In this document: positions 16,777-25,807 of the stretch, in pieces | Layout of the letters: each line of letters starts with the position of its first letter | Position numbering within the stretch: position 1 is the stretch's first letter | Assembly (NCBI GenBank): GCA_963729325.1 | Contig: CAVSNS010000049.1 | Location: 1 to 64,000 of the forward strand | From: JABCYV01 sp963729325 | GTDB taxonomy: Bacteria; Acidobacteriota; Terriglobia; Terriglobales; Acidobacteriaceae | Direction of reading: 5' to 3' | DNA length: 64,000 bases | The notes under the pieces: model-generated | What the model was told of the DNA's origin: nothing | What the model saw: only the letters and a program-made list of their open reading frames with translations | Databases searched by the model: none | Made by a program: the position numbers and the translations under genes

Positions 16777-19700
16777 ATGCTGACTGGATCTGAAATTCGC
16801 CGCAAATTTCTGGACTATTTTGTTCAGAAGGGACACCGCGAGGTGCATTCGTCCTCGCTCGTGCCGCAGAATGATCCCACGCTGCTGTTCACCAACGCGG
16901 GGATGAACCAGTTCAAAGATGTCTTTCTGGGGCTGGAAAAGCGGGACTATTCGCGCGCCACTACGTCGCAGAAGTGCGTGCGGGCGGGAGGCAAGCATAA
17001 CGATCTGGAGAACGTCGGGTTTACGAATCGGCATCACACTTTTTTCGAGATGCTGGGAAACTTTTCCTTTGGCGATTATTTCAAGAAAGATGCCATCGCC
17101 TATGCCTGGGAGCTGATCACTTCGAACTAATGGTTTGGGATATCGAAAGACAAGCTCTATGTGACGATTTTCAACGGTGCAGGTGGAATCCCCCGTGATT
17201 CCGAGGCATAGAAAGCTTTGGCTCGGTCGGCGTTTCTAAAGATCGTATTTTCGGATGGGGATGAAAGACAATTTCTGGCAGATGGGCGACACGGTCCCAT
17301 GCGGCCCAGCAGTGAGATCCACTACGACATGGGTGCGGCGGCGTCCGATCAGGGCCACGCGGATTGCGAGTTCCCTTGCGATTGCGGACGGTATGTCGAG
17401 ATGTGGAATCTAGTTTTCATGCAGTACGACCGGCAGCCAAGGGTTCCGGGCGGCACTCTGCTCGGATTGAGACGCTGCCCAAGCCGTCAATTGATACGGG
17501 GATGGGCCTGGAGCGCGTGGCGGCGGTGCTGCAGGGTGTGATCTCGAATTACGACACGGATCTGTTCCGGCCGCTGATCAAGCGAGCAGCGGAGTTGACT
17601 GGCGGGCTGCGCCCGCCAGGACAGCCGAGGGCGGCTGTCCCCACGCAAGCAATGGGCCACCCCTCCGCCAAGGCCGGGCGAAGCTCTGCGGCCGAAACCA
17701 CCACAGCTCACGTGGGGACGGCCGCCCTCGGCCGTCCAGTCGAGCAAGGCTCGACGGAGGCTTCCGCACACAAATCCGCAGCTTCCCTCCGAGTGATTGC
17801 CGACCACTCCCGCGCAGCAACGTTTCTAATTTCGGATGGGGTGCTGCCATCGAATGAAGGCCGTGGCTATGTGCTGCGCAAGATCATCCGTCGGGCGATT
17901 ACTCATGGGAGGTTGCTGGGGCAGACCAAGCCGTTTCTGCACCAGATGGTGTTCGCGGTCCGCGATCTGATGCAGGATGCATACCCGGAGTTGAAGGAAA
18001 CTTCAGAGCGTGCCTCGAAAGCGGTGCTGGTAGAGGAGCAGCGGTTCGCGCACACGTTAACCGAGGGGCTGGCCCGTCTCGAAGACGCCATCATGCTCGG
18101 TGTCATGAACACGCCCGGGGTCGTCCAACCGAAAGGCGGGATCTGGACTCTGGACGCGATCCGCGATCTCGCGAGCCGCTGTACCTCATTACAACTGCCA
18201 GGGGTCGAGGCTTTCAAGGTTTATGACACATATGGACTCCCAAGGGATTTCATTCAAGACTTCTGCCGAGACCTCGGGGTAGGACTCGACGAATCCGGCT
18301 TCGATCAGGCGATGGAGGAGCAGAAGGCCCGCGCTCGCGCTTCCTGGAAGGGCGCGGCCAAGCAGACCGCGAATCCGACATACCAGAAGCTGCCGAAATC
18401 AGAATTTGAAGGCTATCGGCAGACCCGCTCCGATGGCTGCGAAGTCCTGGCCATCATCCATAACGGACAGGGCGCGCAGGAACTTAAGCCCGGCGAGGAA
18501 GGCGAGGTCATCCTCGATCACACGCCGTTCTACGCGGAGTCCGGCGGGCAGGTCGGAGACCGCGGATGGCTCTACAGCGACGATCACATCACGATCGTTG
18601 CCGAAGTGAAGGGATGCTATTACCCAATCCAGGGTGTGCGCGCGCATCAGGTTGTGGTGAAGTCCACATTCCCACATTACGAGAACCTCGTGACCGAGGA
18701 AAGAAAGGTACGAGAGGTCATCGATAAGCTAGATCGTGGGTACATCCTCAAGGTGGGCGACAAAGTGGATGCGGTGGTCAATACTGAAATCCGCCTGTCC
18801 ACTATGCGCAACCACACGGCTACGCACCTGCTTCATGCCGGACTGCGCGAAATCCTGGGCAAACATGTGAAACAGGCAGGTTCGCTGGTTGCGCCAAATC
18901 ATCTGCGCTTTGACTTCTCGCACTTCACTGGGGTTGAAGACGAAGAGCTGCAAGACATCGAAGATCTCATCAATAAGGAAGTACTGCGTAACCAAAGAAT
19001 AGAGGTCATTGAGAACGTTCCGATTGATGTGGCCGTCAACGAATACAAGGCGATGGCGCTGTTTGGCGAAAAATATGGCGACAGAGTGCGCGTGGTCAAA
19101 ATCGGAGACTTCTCCACCGAACTCTGCGGTGGGACGCACACGGCGCAAACTGGCGAGATTGGGCTGATCAAGATTTTGAAAGAAGGCAGCGTCTCAGCGG
19201 GAGTGCGGCGCGTGGAGGCTGTGACCGGAGAAGGCTCCCTTCATCACTTCCAAAGAGATCATGAGCTGGAGAACGTGGTCTCAAGCTTCGTTGGTCCCAC
19301 CCCTTCGCCTCGCTCAGGGCAGGATCTTTCGCAAAAACCGCGAAAGGATGGGGCACCCTCAGTTGGGGAGGGAACAACCGGAGAGGCCCTTCTGTCTCCT
19401 GCCGAGGCGCTGAAGCTGGAACTCGACAAGAAAGACGCAGAGATCAAGCGCCTGGCCCGCGAGCTCGATCAGGCGCGGATGAAGTCGGCATCGTCCACGG
19501 TAGCGTCGGTCAGCGACCGGATTAAGGACGTCCGTGGCGTCAAGGTTCTGGCCCATCGCGTGGACAACCTTGAACGCTCGCAGATGCGGACCCTGGTGGA
19601 TCAACTCCGCAACAAACTGGGTTCGGGCGTAGTGGTGCTGGGCTCGGCTTCGAACGGGAGCGTGTCACTCATCGTCGGCGTGACTAAAGATTTAACTTCC

Positions 19701-19862
19701 CGCATTCAGGCCGGGAAGGTGATCGGCCCGGTGGCGCTGAAAGTCGGCGGCAAGGGCGGTGGTCGTCCCGATCTGGCCGAAGCGGGAGGCAAGAATCCCG
19801 AGGCACTGGACTCGGCGCTCGCCGAGGTGTATACCGTCGTGGAATCGGTGTTAGGAAGTTAG
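16777..19862 (+). CDS. alaS: Alanyl-tRNA synthetase, several frameshifts at 17128-17480 and two in-frame repeat insertions
   Basis: Charges tRNA-Ala with alanine and hydrolyses mischarged products. ATG 16777 gives the classic L-T-G-S-E-I-R-R-K-F-L-D-Y-F; a hydrophobic extension from 16714 is spurious. The catalytic domain is intact to about 17127. After that the expected sequence (W-F-G-I, M-K-D-N-F-W-Q-M-G-D-T, S-S-E-I-H-Y-D-M-G, P-S-I-D-T-G-M-G-L-E-R-V) is spread over different frames with stops. From about 17480 one frame runs to the end: editing motif H-T-A-T-H-L-L-H, C-G-G-T-H, and the DHHA1 domain ending G-G-G-R-P-D-L-A-E-A-G-G-K. Two insertions are not part of the family (17595-17765 and about 19285-19385); both are palindromic repeats translated in frame. 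The gene is essential and normally single-copy, so the frameshifts probably reflect poor sequence. Confidence 0.85.
17601..17755. repeat. Palindromic repeat element inserted in frame inside alaS
   Basis: Four hairpins in 155 bases: GGCGGGC/GCCCGCC (17601-17617), ACAGCC/GGCTGT (17621-17638), ACGGCC/GGCCGT (17718-17735) and GTCGAGC/GCTCGAC (17739-17755). In addition, 17619-17645 is complementary to 17711-17737 at 25 of 27 positions, making one large foldback. The reading frame stays open and adds about 55 residues between A-E-L-T-G and A-S-L-R-V-I-A-D-H. Confidence 0.8.
19287..19370. repeat. Second repeat-like insertion inside alaS
   Basis: Encodes a Pro/Ser/Gly-rich stretch (V-G-P-T-P-S-P-R-S-G-Q to G-A-P-S-V-G) absent from typical AlaRS. 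It contains hairpin CTTTCGC/GCGAAAG (19326-19346), flanked by CACCCC and GATGGGG words. It resembles intergenic repeats of this group rather than protein-selected sequence. Confidence 0.6.
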
Positions 19863-19919
19863 GCCCGTCCCATTGGACCTGGAAGCGGTAGGAGTCGACT
19901 CGCCTTTACGGGAGTTCCC

Positions 19920-20309
19920 ATGGATAACCGCATTCGCTTCGTCCGCCACCGTGGAAAACTGATTCTGCTGATTGATATCAGCCACTGCACGCCCCGCGAG
20001 ATACTGACGCTGGCTGAGGAAGTGCAGCGCCAGATCTCAAAACATCCGCACAATTCCGTGCTCACGCTCGCTGATTTCACGGCCGCACACTTTGACAAGG
20101 TTGTAGCCACCCGAGTTAAGGAGTTGCTGGTGTTAAATCGTCCGTACGTGAAGCGCGCCGCCTGGGTGGGAACGGAAAGTCTGCCGAAGGTTTATTACGA
20201 AAATTTCAAGAGTTTCTCCCAGCGCGAGCTCCCCAGCTTCAAGACTCGTGAGGAAGCCATGGATTGGCTGGTGGAAGATAATGCTGAGCTTGCCGAAAGT
20301 AACAGCTAA
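19920..20309 (+). CDS. STAS/SEC14-like small protein
   Basis: A 129-residue cytoplasmic protein with an SpoIIAA-like alpha/beta pattern: G-K-L-I-L-L-I-D-I-S-H-C-T, then V-L-T-L-A-D-F-T-A-A-H-F-D and R-A-A-W-V-G-T-E-S-L-P-K. It resembles proteins annotated as STAS/SEC14 domain-containing, often of unknown role. A GGGAG-type site precedes the ATG. It is not coupled to the toxin-antitoxin genes that follow. Confidence 0.65.
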   Translation: MDNRIRFVRHRGKLILLIDISHCTPREILTLAEEVQRQISKHPHNSVLTLADFTAAHFDKVVATRVKELLVLNRPYVKRAAWVGTESLPKVYYENFKSFSQRELPSFKTREEAMDWLVEDNAELAESNS

Positions 20310-20338
20310 GCTTCGACTTTCGCCAAAGTATCATTATA

Positions 20339-20367
20339 TTGACATAGCTATCTTAGATAGCTATCAT
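20339..20367 (+). promoter_or_regulatory. Promoter and palindromic operator of the second antitoxin-toxin module
   Basis: Consensus -35 TTGACA (20339-20344), a 17-base spacer, and -10 TATCAT (20362-20367). A perfect palindrome, ATAGCTATC-TTA-GATAGCTAT (20344-20364), fills the spacer and enters the -10. The expected transcription start falls at the antitoxin ATG (20374), so the mRNA should be leaderless. The palindrome is the obvious autoregulatory site. Confidence 0.8.
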
Positions 20368-20373
20368 GAATTA

Positions 20374-20619
20374 ATGCAAGTCAACGTAGCCGACGCCAAG
20401 AACAAACTGCCGGAATTGATCAAGGCGGTGGAAGATGGGCAGCCCGTGACCATCTGCCGCCGGGGTGTGCCGGTGGTGGACATCGTGCGCACTAAGAAGC
20501 CTGCGCGCAAGAAACGCATGCTGGGTACGCTGAGGGGCAAAATTCAAATCCTGGATCCGGATTGGTGGAAGCCGATGACCGACGAAGAGGCAGAAGATTT
20601 CCTCGCGGGGCGCGGCTGA
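20374..20619 (+). CDS. Phd/YefM-family antitoxin
   Basis: An 81-residue antitoxin: M-Q-V-N-V-A-D-A-K-N-K-L-P-E-L-I at the N-terminus and P-V-T-I-C-R-R-G-V-P-V-V-D-I-V as the Phd/YefM core. The acidic, tryptophan-containing tail (D-P-D-W-W-K-P-M-T-D-E-E-A-E-D-F-L) should cover the toxin. ATG 20374 is chosen because it coincides with the predicted transcription start; the frame stays open upstream to 20248 but overlaps the preceding gene. No Shine-Dalgarno site. Confidence 0.85.
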   Translation: MQVNVADAKNKLPELIKAVEDGQPVTICRRGVPVVDIVRTKKPARKKRMLGTLRGKIQILDPDWWKPMTDEEAEDFLAGRG

Positions 20620-20620
20620 A

Positions 20621-21001
20621 GTGCGTCTGCTGCTGGACACGGCAGTTCTTATTTATGCGGTTGAGTCACCCGAGCGGCTTAGCAAACGCGCGACCTCCGC
20701 ACTGAAGAATCCAGCGAACGTTCTTGAGTTGAGCGCAGTTTCTCTGGCTGAGATCGCGATTAAGGCAGCTCTGGGCAAGCTGAGACTGTCTGCCGCGATT
20801 GCGCGTCAGGCCGTCCAGGATCTCGACCTCCGCATACTGCCCTACACGGCCGATCATGCATTTAATCTGTTTGACCTACCCCGGCATCACGGCGACCCCT
20901 TCGATCGCCAGATCATCGCTCAGGCATTGTGCGAGAAAATTCCGATCGTGACTTCTGACGAAAAATTCAGCCTTTACAAAGGACTTCAACTGATCTGGTG
21001 A
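20621..21001 (+). CDS. PIN-domain toxin (VapC family)
   Basis: A 126-residue PIN ribonuclease. It starts at GTG 20621, two bases after the antitoxin stop. Key acidic residues sit in L-L-L-D-T-A-V-L-I-Y, S-L-A-E-I-A-I-K, D-P-F-D-R-Q-I-I-A-Q-A and V-T-S-D-E-K-F. It shares the module type of 12117-12775 (same subfamily of toxin and antitoxin), so the window carries two related but not identical systems 8 kb apart. Confidence 0.9.
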   Translation: MRLLLDTAVLIYAVESPERLSKRATSALKNPANVLELSAVSLAEIAIKAALGKLRLSAAIARQAVQDLDLRILPYTADHAFNLFDLPRHHGDPFDRQIIAQALCEKIPIVTSDEKFSLYKGLQLIW

Positions 21002-21037
21002 ATGGGGTTCAGAGCAGCACAGGCGCTGCAGAATTAC

Positions 21038-22153
21038 TCAACTCCTCCACTTCAACGTGACTGGTCCGGGCATCGGGTGTTTCATCTCTCCGCCGCTGCG
21101 CTTAGCTTCCAAGTGGGCTGCCTTAAGTTGAAAATACCATTTCGCGGGACGGTCAGCGTCGTCGATCAACATCAAGTGAGGATTGTGCTTCAGGCCTTCG
21201 CTCTGTTTCTCCATCGTCTGCCGATCCTGCTCAACAAACTTCGCAAACACAAATTTGAGCAAAGCTGGTCCGAAAGGTACCCAGCGGAAGATGTTCCATG
21301 CTGCAACCACATCAATCCGGCAATAGTCGCGTGTGATGGGCGTAACCGTGGTCAGGCTGGAAAACCAGTATTTGCCGGCATGGATGGTTTCAAAGCGCAG
21401 GTTGGGCAGGACGAAATCAATGGCTGTGGTAATCGAATCGGCGTCGGCATAGAGACGCAGCAGTTTGTAAGGCGCGCTGTTTGAGCTCGGGATGTGCGCG
21501 CTCATGCGGAAGCCGTTGGGGATGGGCTCGAAGGTTTTTTGCTTCTCGTGGATGCTGTGGCGGCTTCGCCACCACCAGGCTTGGTGGACAAACGGCCCGT
21601 GCGCGGGATCCATGAGCCCGATGATGCCGTGATCCACAGTGCACGGCAGTTCGGCGGAGAGATGGGCGATCTTATATTTGTCGCTGAAGGTTGGAACGCG
21701 AGGCGCTGGCATCGACGGCTCCACAGCTTTCGTGAAACCTGCCCCAGTCGGTCCAGGCTCGGGTATGTAGACCCAGATGTAGTCGTCGTGCTCTTCGCAG
21801 GGATAGCTGCCAGCGTAGATGCGATCTACGCGCAGCTTCTGGTCTGCAGTCAACGATGGAATGAGCTGGCACTGGCCGGTATGAGGTTCGAACTGCCAGC
21901 CATGGTAGCTGCACTCCACACGTTGGCCGTTGAACCAGCCATGGGAAAGCGGCATACCGCGGTGTGGACAGGCATCATGCAGAGCAAATGGCAAACCTTG
22001 GCGATCGCGCCCGATGGCTAGAGGCGTCACGAGCAGCATCGCCTTCTGCAGACGCTTTCCAGTGACCGCTTCGCTCGGGAGGGCGCGATACCAGAAGCCG
22101 AAGAGCATTAGGGAGTCCGGCGTCTGGCGCTGTGTAGTCTCCAACTCGGTCAT
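21038..22153 (-). CDS. Rieske non-heme iron oxygenase, large subunit type
   Basis: A 371-residue protein. The Rieske [2Fe-2S] site is C62-P-H64 ... C81-S-Y-H84 (C-P-H-R-G-M and C-S-Y-H-G-W). The catalytic domain holds the likely mononuclear iron site around D-H-G-I-I-G-L-M-D-P-A-H-G-P-F-V-H (about 172-190). This architecture matches ring-hydroxylating or demethylating oxygenases related to the pheophorbide a / vanillate O-demethylase groups. The substrate is unknown, and no ferredoxin or reductase gene is adjacent, so electrons must come from elsewhere. The last bases converge on the PIN toxin gene. Confidence 0.85.
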   Translation of the reverse strand: MTELETTQRQTPDSLMLFGFWYRALPSEAVTGKRLQKAMLLVTPLAIGRDRQGLPFALHDACPHRGMPLSHGWFNGQRVECSYHGWQFEPHTGQCQLIPSLTADQKLRVDRIYAGSYPCEEHDDYIWVYIPEPGPTGAGFTKAVEPSMPAPRVPTFSDKYKIAHLSAELPCTVDHGIIGLMDPAHGPFVHQAWWWRSRHSIHEKQKTFEPIPNGFRMSAHIPSSNSAPYKLLRLYADADSITTAIDFVLPNLRFETIHAGKYWFSSLTTVTPITRDYCRIDVVAAWNIFRWVPFGPALLKFVFAKFVEQDRQTMEKQSEGLKHNPHLMLIDDADRPAKWYFQLKAAHLEAKRSGGEMKHPMPGPVTLKWRS

Positions 22154-22390
22154 GAGGAGGGTGCGAAGTTCTGGATTGCGAGGGTACTACAGGCGACGCA
22201 GGTGGTAAACCATGCGAGGTTGCGGTCCAATCCCACTCCAACGTTAAAAAGTGTGATAGCCAAGTCTTGACCTTGCAGGCCATCCTGTCGAATGGGTCGC
22301 TACTGTCAGGCAGACCCTTAGGCGGATGTTCAGCGCTATGGGTGCTAAAGAGGGCGAAGAGACGGCGCAAGCTCGTATCAACAGCAACGC

Positions 22391-23110
22391 CTACATTGTT
22401 CCGCCGACCCGCGCTTTCCCTGCGTACTCGATTATGCGGGCCGTTAAACTGGGTGTTTTCTGTAGAAAGCTGTCTATGATTTCTTCGACCTCTTCGCCAT
22501 ACTGCCGATGCCAATGATTGAGCCCATGGAGTGCACTGAGTTGGCACAGCTCAGAGGGTATTGAAAGTATCTCGGCCATTGTGTTGAGACAAGCTCGATG
22601 CAGTTCAGGTTCTCCTCCTGTGTCATTCCCATATATCGGCCCGCCACGTGTTGGAAAGATGTCCCACCACATGTAGCAGACTCCCTGAAAATCATCCTTC
22701 TGCTCATTCGCCTTACCCGGTGCCACCGGAGCAACAAACATGCGGAAGAAGTTCGCCATTGCACGGACACAGTCGATGCGGGGGTTTAGCGGGACTTCGG
22801 AACTCAGCAAGGCATACGCCGATTCTCCCGGCGATGATTCGCCAATTAAGAACCATATCCCTTGCGCGACCTGTTCCAGTGAATACCGCTTTAGCTGATC
22901 AGGGGCCAAGAACAAGCGGGTCATGTACTCAACCATGACTGCGTCAGATAACTCCAGACGATCCCAATAAATATCGAAGTCTTCATTCCAGTACCATTCT
23001 TGCTCCCGAACAGGATGGTCGAATGCCGCATCGAGCCATCGATCGAAGGGTGCAGTTCGCATCCACCGAGTATGGCATGCCATTTGGTGAAAAATCGCCA
23101 TACCGCTCAC
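22391..23110 (-). CDS. Conserved-looking protein of unknown function
   Basis: A 239-residue cytoplasmic protein, rich in tryptophan and acidic residues, mostly helical (W-Y-W-N-E-D-F-D-I-Y-W-D-R-L, L-E-Q-V-A-Q-G-I-W-F-L-I-G-E-S-S-P, A-L-H-G-L-N-H-W-H-R-Q-Y-G). No signal peptide or membrane segment. The composition and clean frame support a real gene. I recognise no catalytic motif or family name. It has no obvious operon partner. Confidence 0.6.
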   Translation of the reverse strand: MSGMAIFHQMACHTRWMRTAPFDRWLDAAFDHPVREQEWYWNEDFDIYWDRLELSDAVMVEYMTRLFLAPDQLKRYSLEQVAQGIWFLIGESSPGESAYALLSSEVPLNPRIDCVRAMANFFRMFVAPVAPGKANEQKDDFQGVCYMWWDIFPTRGGPIYGNDTGGEPELHRACLNTMAEILSIPSELCQLSALHGLNHWHRQYGEEVEEIIDSFLQKTPSLTARIIEYAGKARVGGTM

Positions 23111-23253
23111 ATATACTTCTGTAATGCCGGGAGACCCGTTTTGGACATCCTCGTAGCCCCGTCACACTTGTAGCGGTGGTCATTCTCCTATTTGTCCTCG
23201 GTTGAGTGATCTTGCACGTTTCGGGCTGGCTGCGGTAGTTGGTGAAAAATCCC

Positions 23254-23401
23254 GTGGGTGTTGAAAAACTCGAGATTTCCGAAATCAGGGAAAATTTGGG
23301 GGATAGAAAACGTCTAGCCGATCAGAGAAAGTCGTTTGTAGGGCATCCTGACGCGATCTAATTTCTGCGGATTTCTGGGAAGTGAGTTTTTCAACACCCA
23401 C
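23254..23401. mobile_element. MITE-like element with 18-bp terminal inverted repeats
   Basis: GTGGGTGTTGAAAAACTC at 23254-23271 is the exact reverse complement of 23384-23401. The 148-bp element is non-coding. Weaker similarity continues a few bases outward on both sides (GTGAAA...ATC words). Its size and perfect ends suggest a miniature transposable element or an IS remnant; no transposase is inside. Confidence 0.6.
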
Positions 23402-23509
23402 TCCCGATTTCACTCAAAATCCCCCCAATTGAATTTCAATCTGTGTCCGATACGTAGAAACTCGCCAACGCTGTCCGTAAGGTCGAGTCCAAGCTATTAC
23501 ACATAAAGA

Positions 23510-24174
23510 CTAGAAAAAGTTCTGAAAAGCTTTCAGTACCTCGTCTGCCAGGCCATCCCGTCTTGACTTGCCTTTGAATCCCAAATCATGCCCTTCGCCA
23601 TCGACGGGCAACAATTTCGTTTTCGCTGGAATCAGCTGCAGCGCTGACTCCATCTCTTCGATCGACCCAAACGGATCGCGCGTGCCGTGAACGAATAAAG
23701 CAGGGGTCAGCAGCTCGGGCAGATGTTGCGTGCGGAGCTGCGCCGGCTTTCGTGGCGGATGCAGGGGATATGAGAATAAGAGCAGTCCGTCCGCAAGCAT
23801 CTGGTATCTTCGGCACAAAGCATTGTTGCCTGGCGTCCGCCATAAGAATGCCCGCCGAGAAATATACGTCCCGAGACCTGCCTACGCATGGCGGACACAG
23901 CGTGCTTCAAGCCTTCGCGGTCACGGTTGGCGTCGCCCGGCCCGGGAGGGCCATAAGGCCGAGTTTGACGGTAGGGCAGATCGCAACGAAGCACCGTGAA
24001 ACCAGCGCTGGCAAAGGCTTCTGACAAGGCGACCAGCAGAGCTGCCCGACAATTTGATCCCGCGCCGTGGGTTAGAACGAGGCCAGCATCGTTGGGACTG
24101 TCGGAGCGGTGGAGGAATCCACGGACGGGAGGCGCGAGGAATGTGTCGGCAAAGTGCTCGGCGCTAGAGACCAT
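23510..24174 (-). CDS. Alpha/beta hydrolase of the KANL3/Tex30-like type, frameshifted near 23815
   Basis: The first frame (from ATG 24174) encodes the N-terminal half: L-V-L-T-H-G-A-G-S-N oxyanion region and the nucleophile elbow G-G-H-S-Y-G-G-R-Q with serine in G-x-S-x-G. Near 23800-23825 the frame shifts, and the C-terminal half continues (M-L-A-D-G-L-L-L-F-S-Y-P-L-H-P-P, then A-L-F-V-H-G-T-R-D-P-F-G with the catalytic Asp, and G-E-G-H-D-L with the catalytic His) to 23510. All three catalytic residues are present across the two frames. The start overlaps the end of pyk by 11 bases, so they are probably co-transcribed. Substrate unknown. Confidence 0.8.
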
Positions 24175-25807
24175 GCTTGGACTGTTCTTTCCTGGCCACG
24201 GCTGAGCGGCGTCCGCGCAAAGCTTTCTGAGTCCCGGTCACTACGGGCGTTACTACATGCAAGCGCATGAAGTTGGTCGAGCCTGATGCCATCTGCGTTC
24301 CCGCCACCACCGCCAGTACGTCTCCTGCCTTGATTCGGCCCAGTTGCAACAAGTTCTTCTCTGCGACCGAAACCATATCATCGGCACTGTAAGTCTGTTG
24401 CTGGCGCACCGGGTGCACTCCCCAAAATAAGTTCATGCGATTGCAAACGGGGACGGCCTGGCTGAAAGCGTAAATCTCGCTCTGCGGGCGATACTTGGAA
24501 ATCATTCGCGCGGTATTTCCGGACTCTGTGAACACGGCGATGGCTCCCATACGCAAGTCTTCGGCGGCGTGGGCAATGGATTCGCAGATGGTCTCCGCAA
24601 TAGAAAGGCGGCTGTGCTGACGTCGCCGCGGCTGGGTGAACTCTGCCATGTTGCTCTCCGCCTCGACTACGATTTTTGCCATCATTGCGACTGCCTCCCG
24701 CGGATAGCGGCCAGTGGCAGTTTCGGCGGAGAGCATAACAGCGTCGGTGCCATCGAAAATCGCGTTAGCCACGTCGCTGGCCTCGGCGCGGGTGGGGCGC
24801 GGATTCTCGATCATTGACTCCAGCATTTGCGTGGCAATAATCACCGGCTTGCGCCAGTCGGCCGACCTGCGGATTACGTGCTTCTGAATGACCGGGACCT
24901 TCTCCGGCGGCATTTCGACACCCAGGTCGCCACGAGCCACCATTACGCCGTCAGCGGCTTCGAAGATTCCCTCCAACTGCTCCAGCGCCTGGGGCTTTTC
25001 CAGCTTGGCAATCACGGGCACGTCGCTGCCATGCGCCGCAATCACCTCCTTAACGCTGCTAACGTCAAGACCGGAGCGCACAAATGATACTGCCACCATG
25101 TCGACGCCGTGCTTCAGACCAAACTCAAGGTCGGCGCGATCTTTGGGGGTAAGCGCGGGAATGGAGAGCGCAGCCCCGGGCAGATTGATGCCCTGGTGTT
25201 CGCCGAGCAATCCGCCATTCACGACCTCACATTCGACCTCATCGCCACGCACCCTCAGGACACGCAACTCGATCCGTCCGTCGGACAGTAGAACGCGAGC
25301 ACCGGGCCGAACTTCCTGCGCCAGGCTTTGAAATGTGGTCGAGATTAGGGTCGCTGTGCCCAGAATGTCGCGGGGCGTTATGCCGACGCGGGAGCCAGTC
25401 TTGAGGAGGACGGGGGTATGAGCCTTGAGCCGTCCGGTGCGAATTTTAGGACCTTGCAAGTCCTGCAGGATGCAGATACTGCGGTTTTCCTTTTCGGCGG
25501 CACGCCGAATCCGGGAGATATTCTGAACATGTTCGGGGTGCGATCCGTGGGAGAAATTCAGCCGGGCCACATCCATGCCCCGCCGCATAAGATCGCGAAG
25601 AATCTCTTCGGAATCACACGCCGGACCGATGGTGCAGATGATTTTGGCGCGGCGGTCGACCGGAAGTGGTTCGATGGGGAGATCGCCAGAAACTAAATCT
25701 GACTTGCGGGGTTTCAACGCGTCATCACCAATCCTCACGGTGGGAGAAAAACCTAATGACAGCGCGGATTTACTTCCGCGTAGAGTTCCTGGAGTTACCC
25801 ATGGCAA
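24164..25807 (-). CDS. pyk: Pyruvate kinase
   Basis: Catalyses phosphoenolpyruvate + ADP to pyruvate + ATP, the last step of glycolysis. Family motifs in order: R-A-K-I-I-C-T-I-G-P-A, D-V-A-R-L-N-F-S-H-G, L-Q-G-P-K-I-R-T-G, V-M-V-A-R-G-D-L-G-V-E (metal site), T-Q-M-L-E-S-M-I and D-A-V-M-L-S-A-E-T-A-T-G. The first 50 residues are not conserved and the start is uncertain: ATG 25807 overlaps the end of yihY, while GTG 25738 would avoid this. An extended C-terminus (M-A-S-G-S-T-N-F-M-R-L-H) is present. It lies between yihY and the hydrolase on the same strand. Confidence 0.95.
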   Translation of the reverse strand: MPWVTPGTLRGSKSALSLGFSPTVRIGDDALKPRKSDLVSGDLPIEPLPVDRRAKIICTIGPACDSEEILRDLMRRGMDVARLNFSHGSHPEHVQNISRIRRAAEKENRSICILQDLQGPKIRTGRLKAHTPVLLKTGSRVGITPRDILGTATLISTTFQSLAQEVRPGARVLLSDGRIELRVLRVRGDEVECEVVNGGLLGEHQGINLPGAALSIPALTPKDRADLEFGLKHGVDMVAVSFVRSGLDVSSVKEVIAAHGSDVPVIAKLEKPQALEQLEGIFEAADGVMVARGDLGVEMPPEKVPVIQKHVIRRSADWRKPVIIATQMLESMIENPRPTRAEASDVANAIFDGTDAVMLSAETATGRYPREAVAMMAKIVVEAESNMAEFTQPRRRQHSRLSIAETICESIAHAAEDLRMGAIAVFTESGNTARMISKYRPQSEIYAFSQAVPVCNRMNLFWGVHPVRQQQTYSADDMVSVAEKNLLQLGRIKAGDVLAVVAGTQMASGSTNFMRLHVVTPVVTGTQKALRGRRSAVARKEQSKHGL

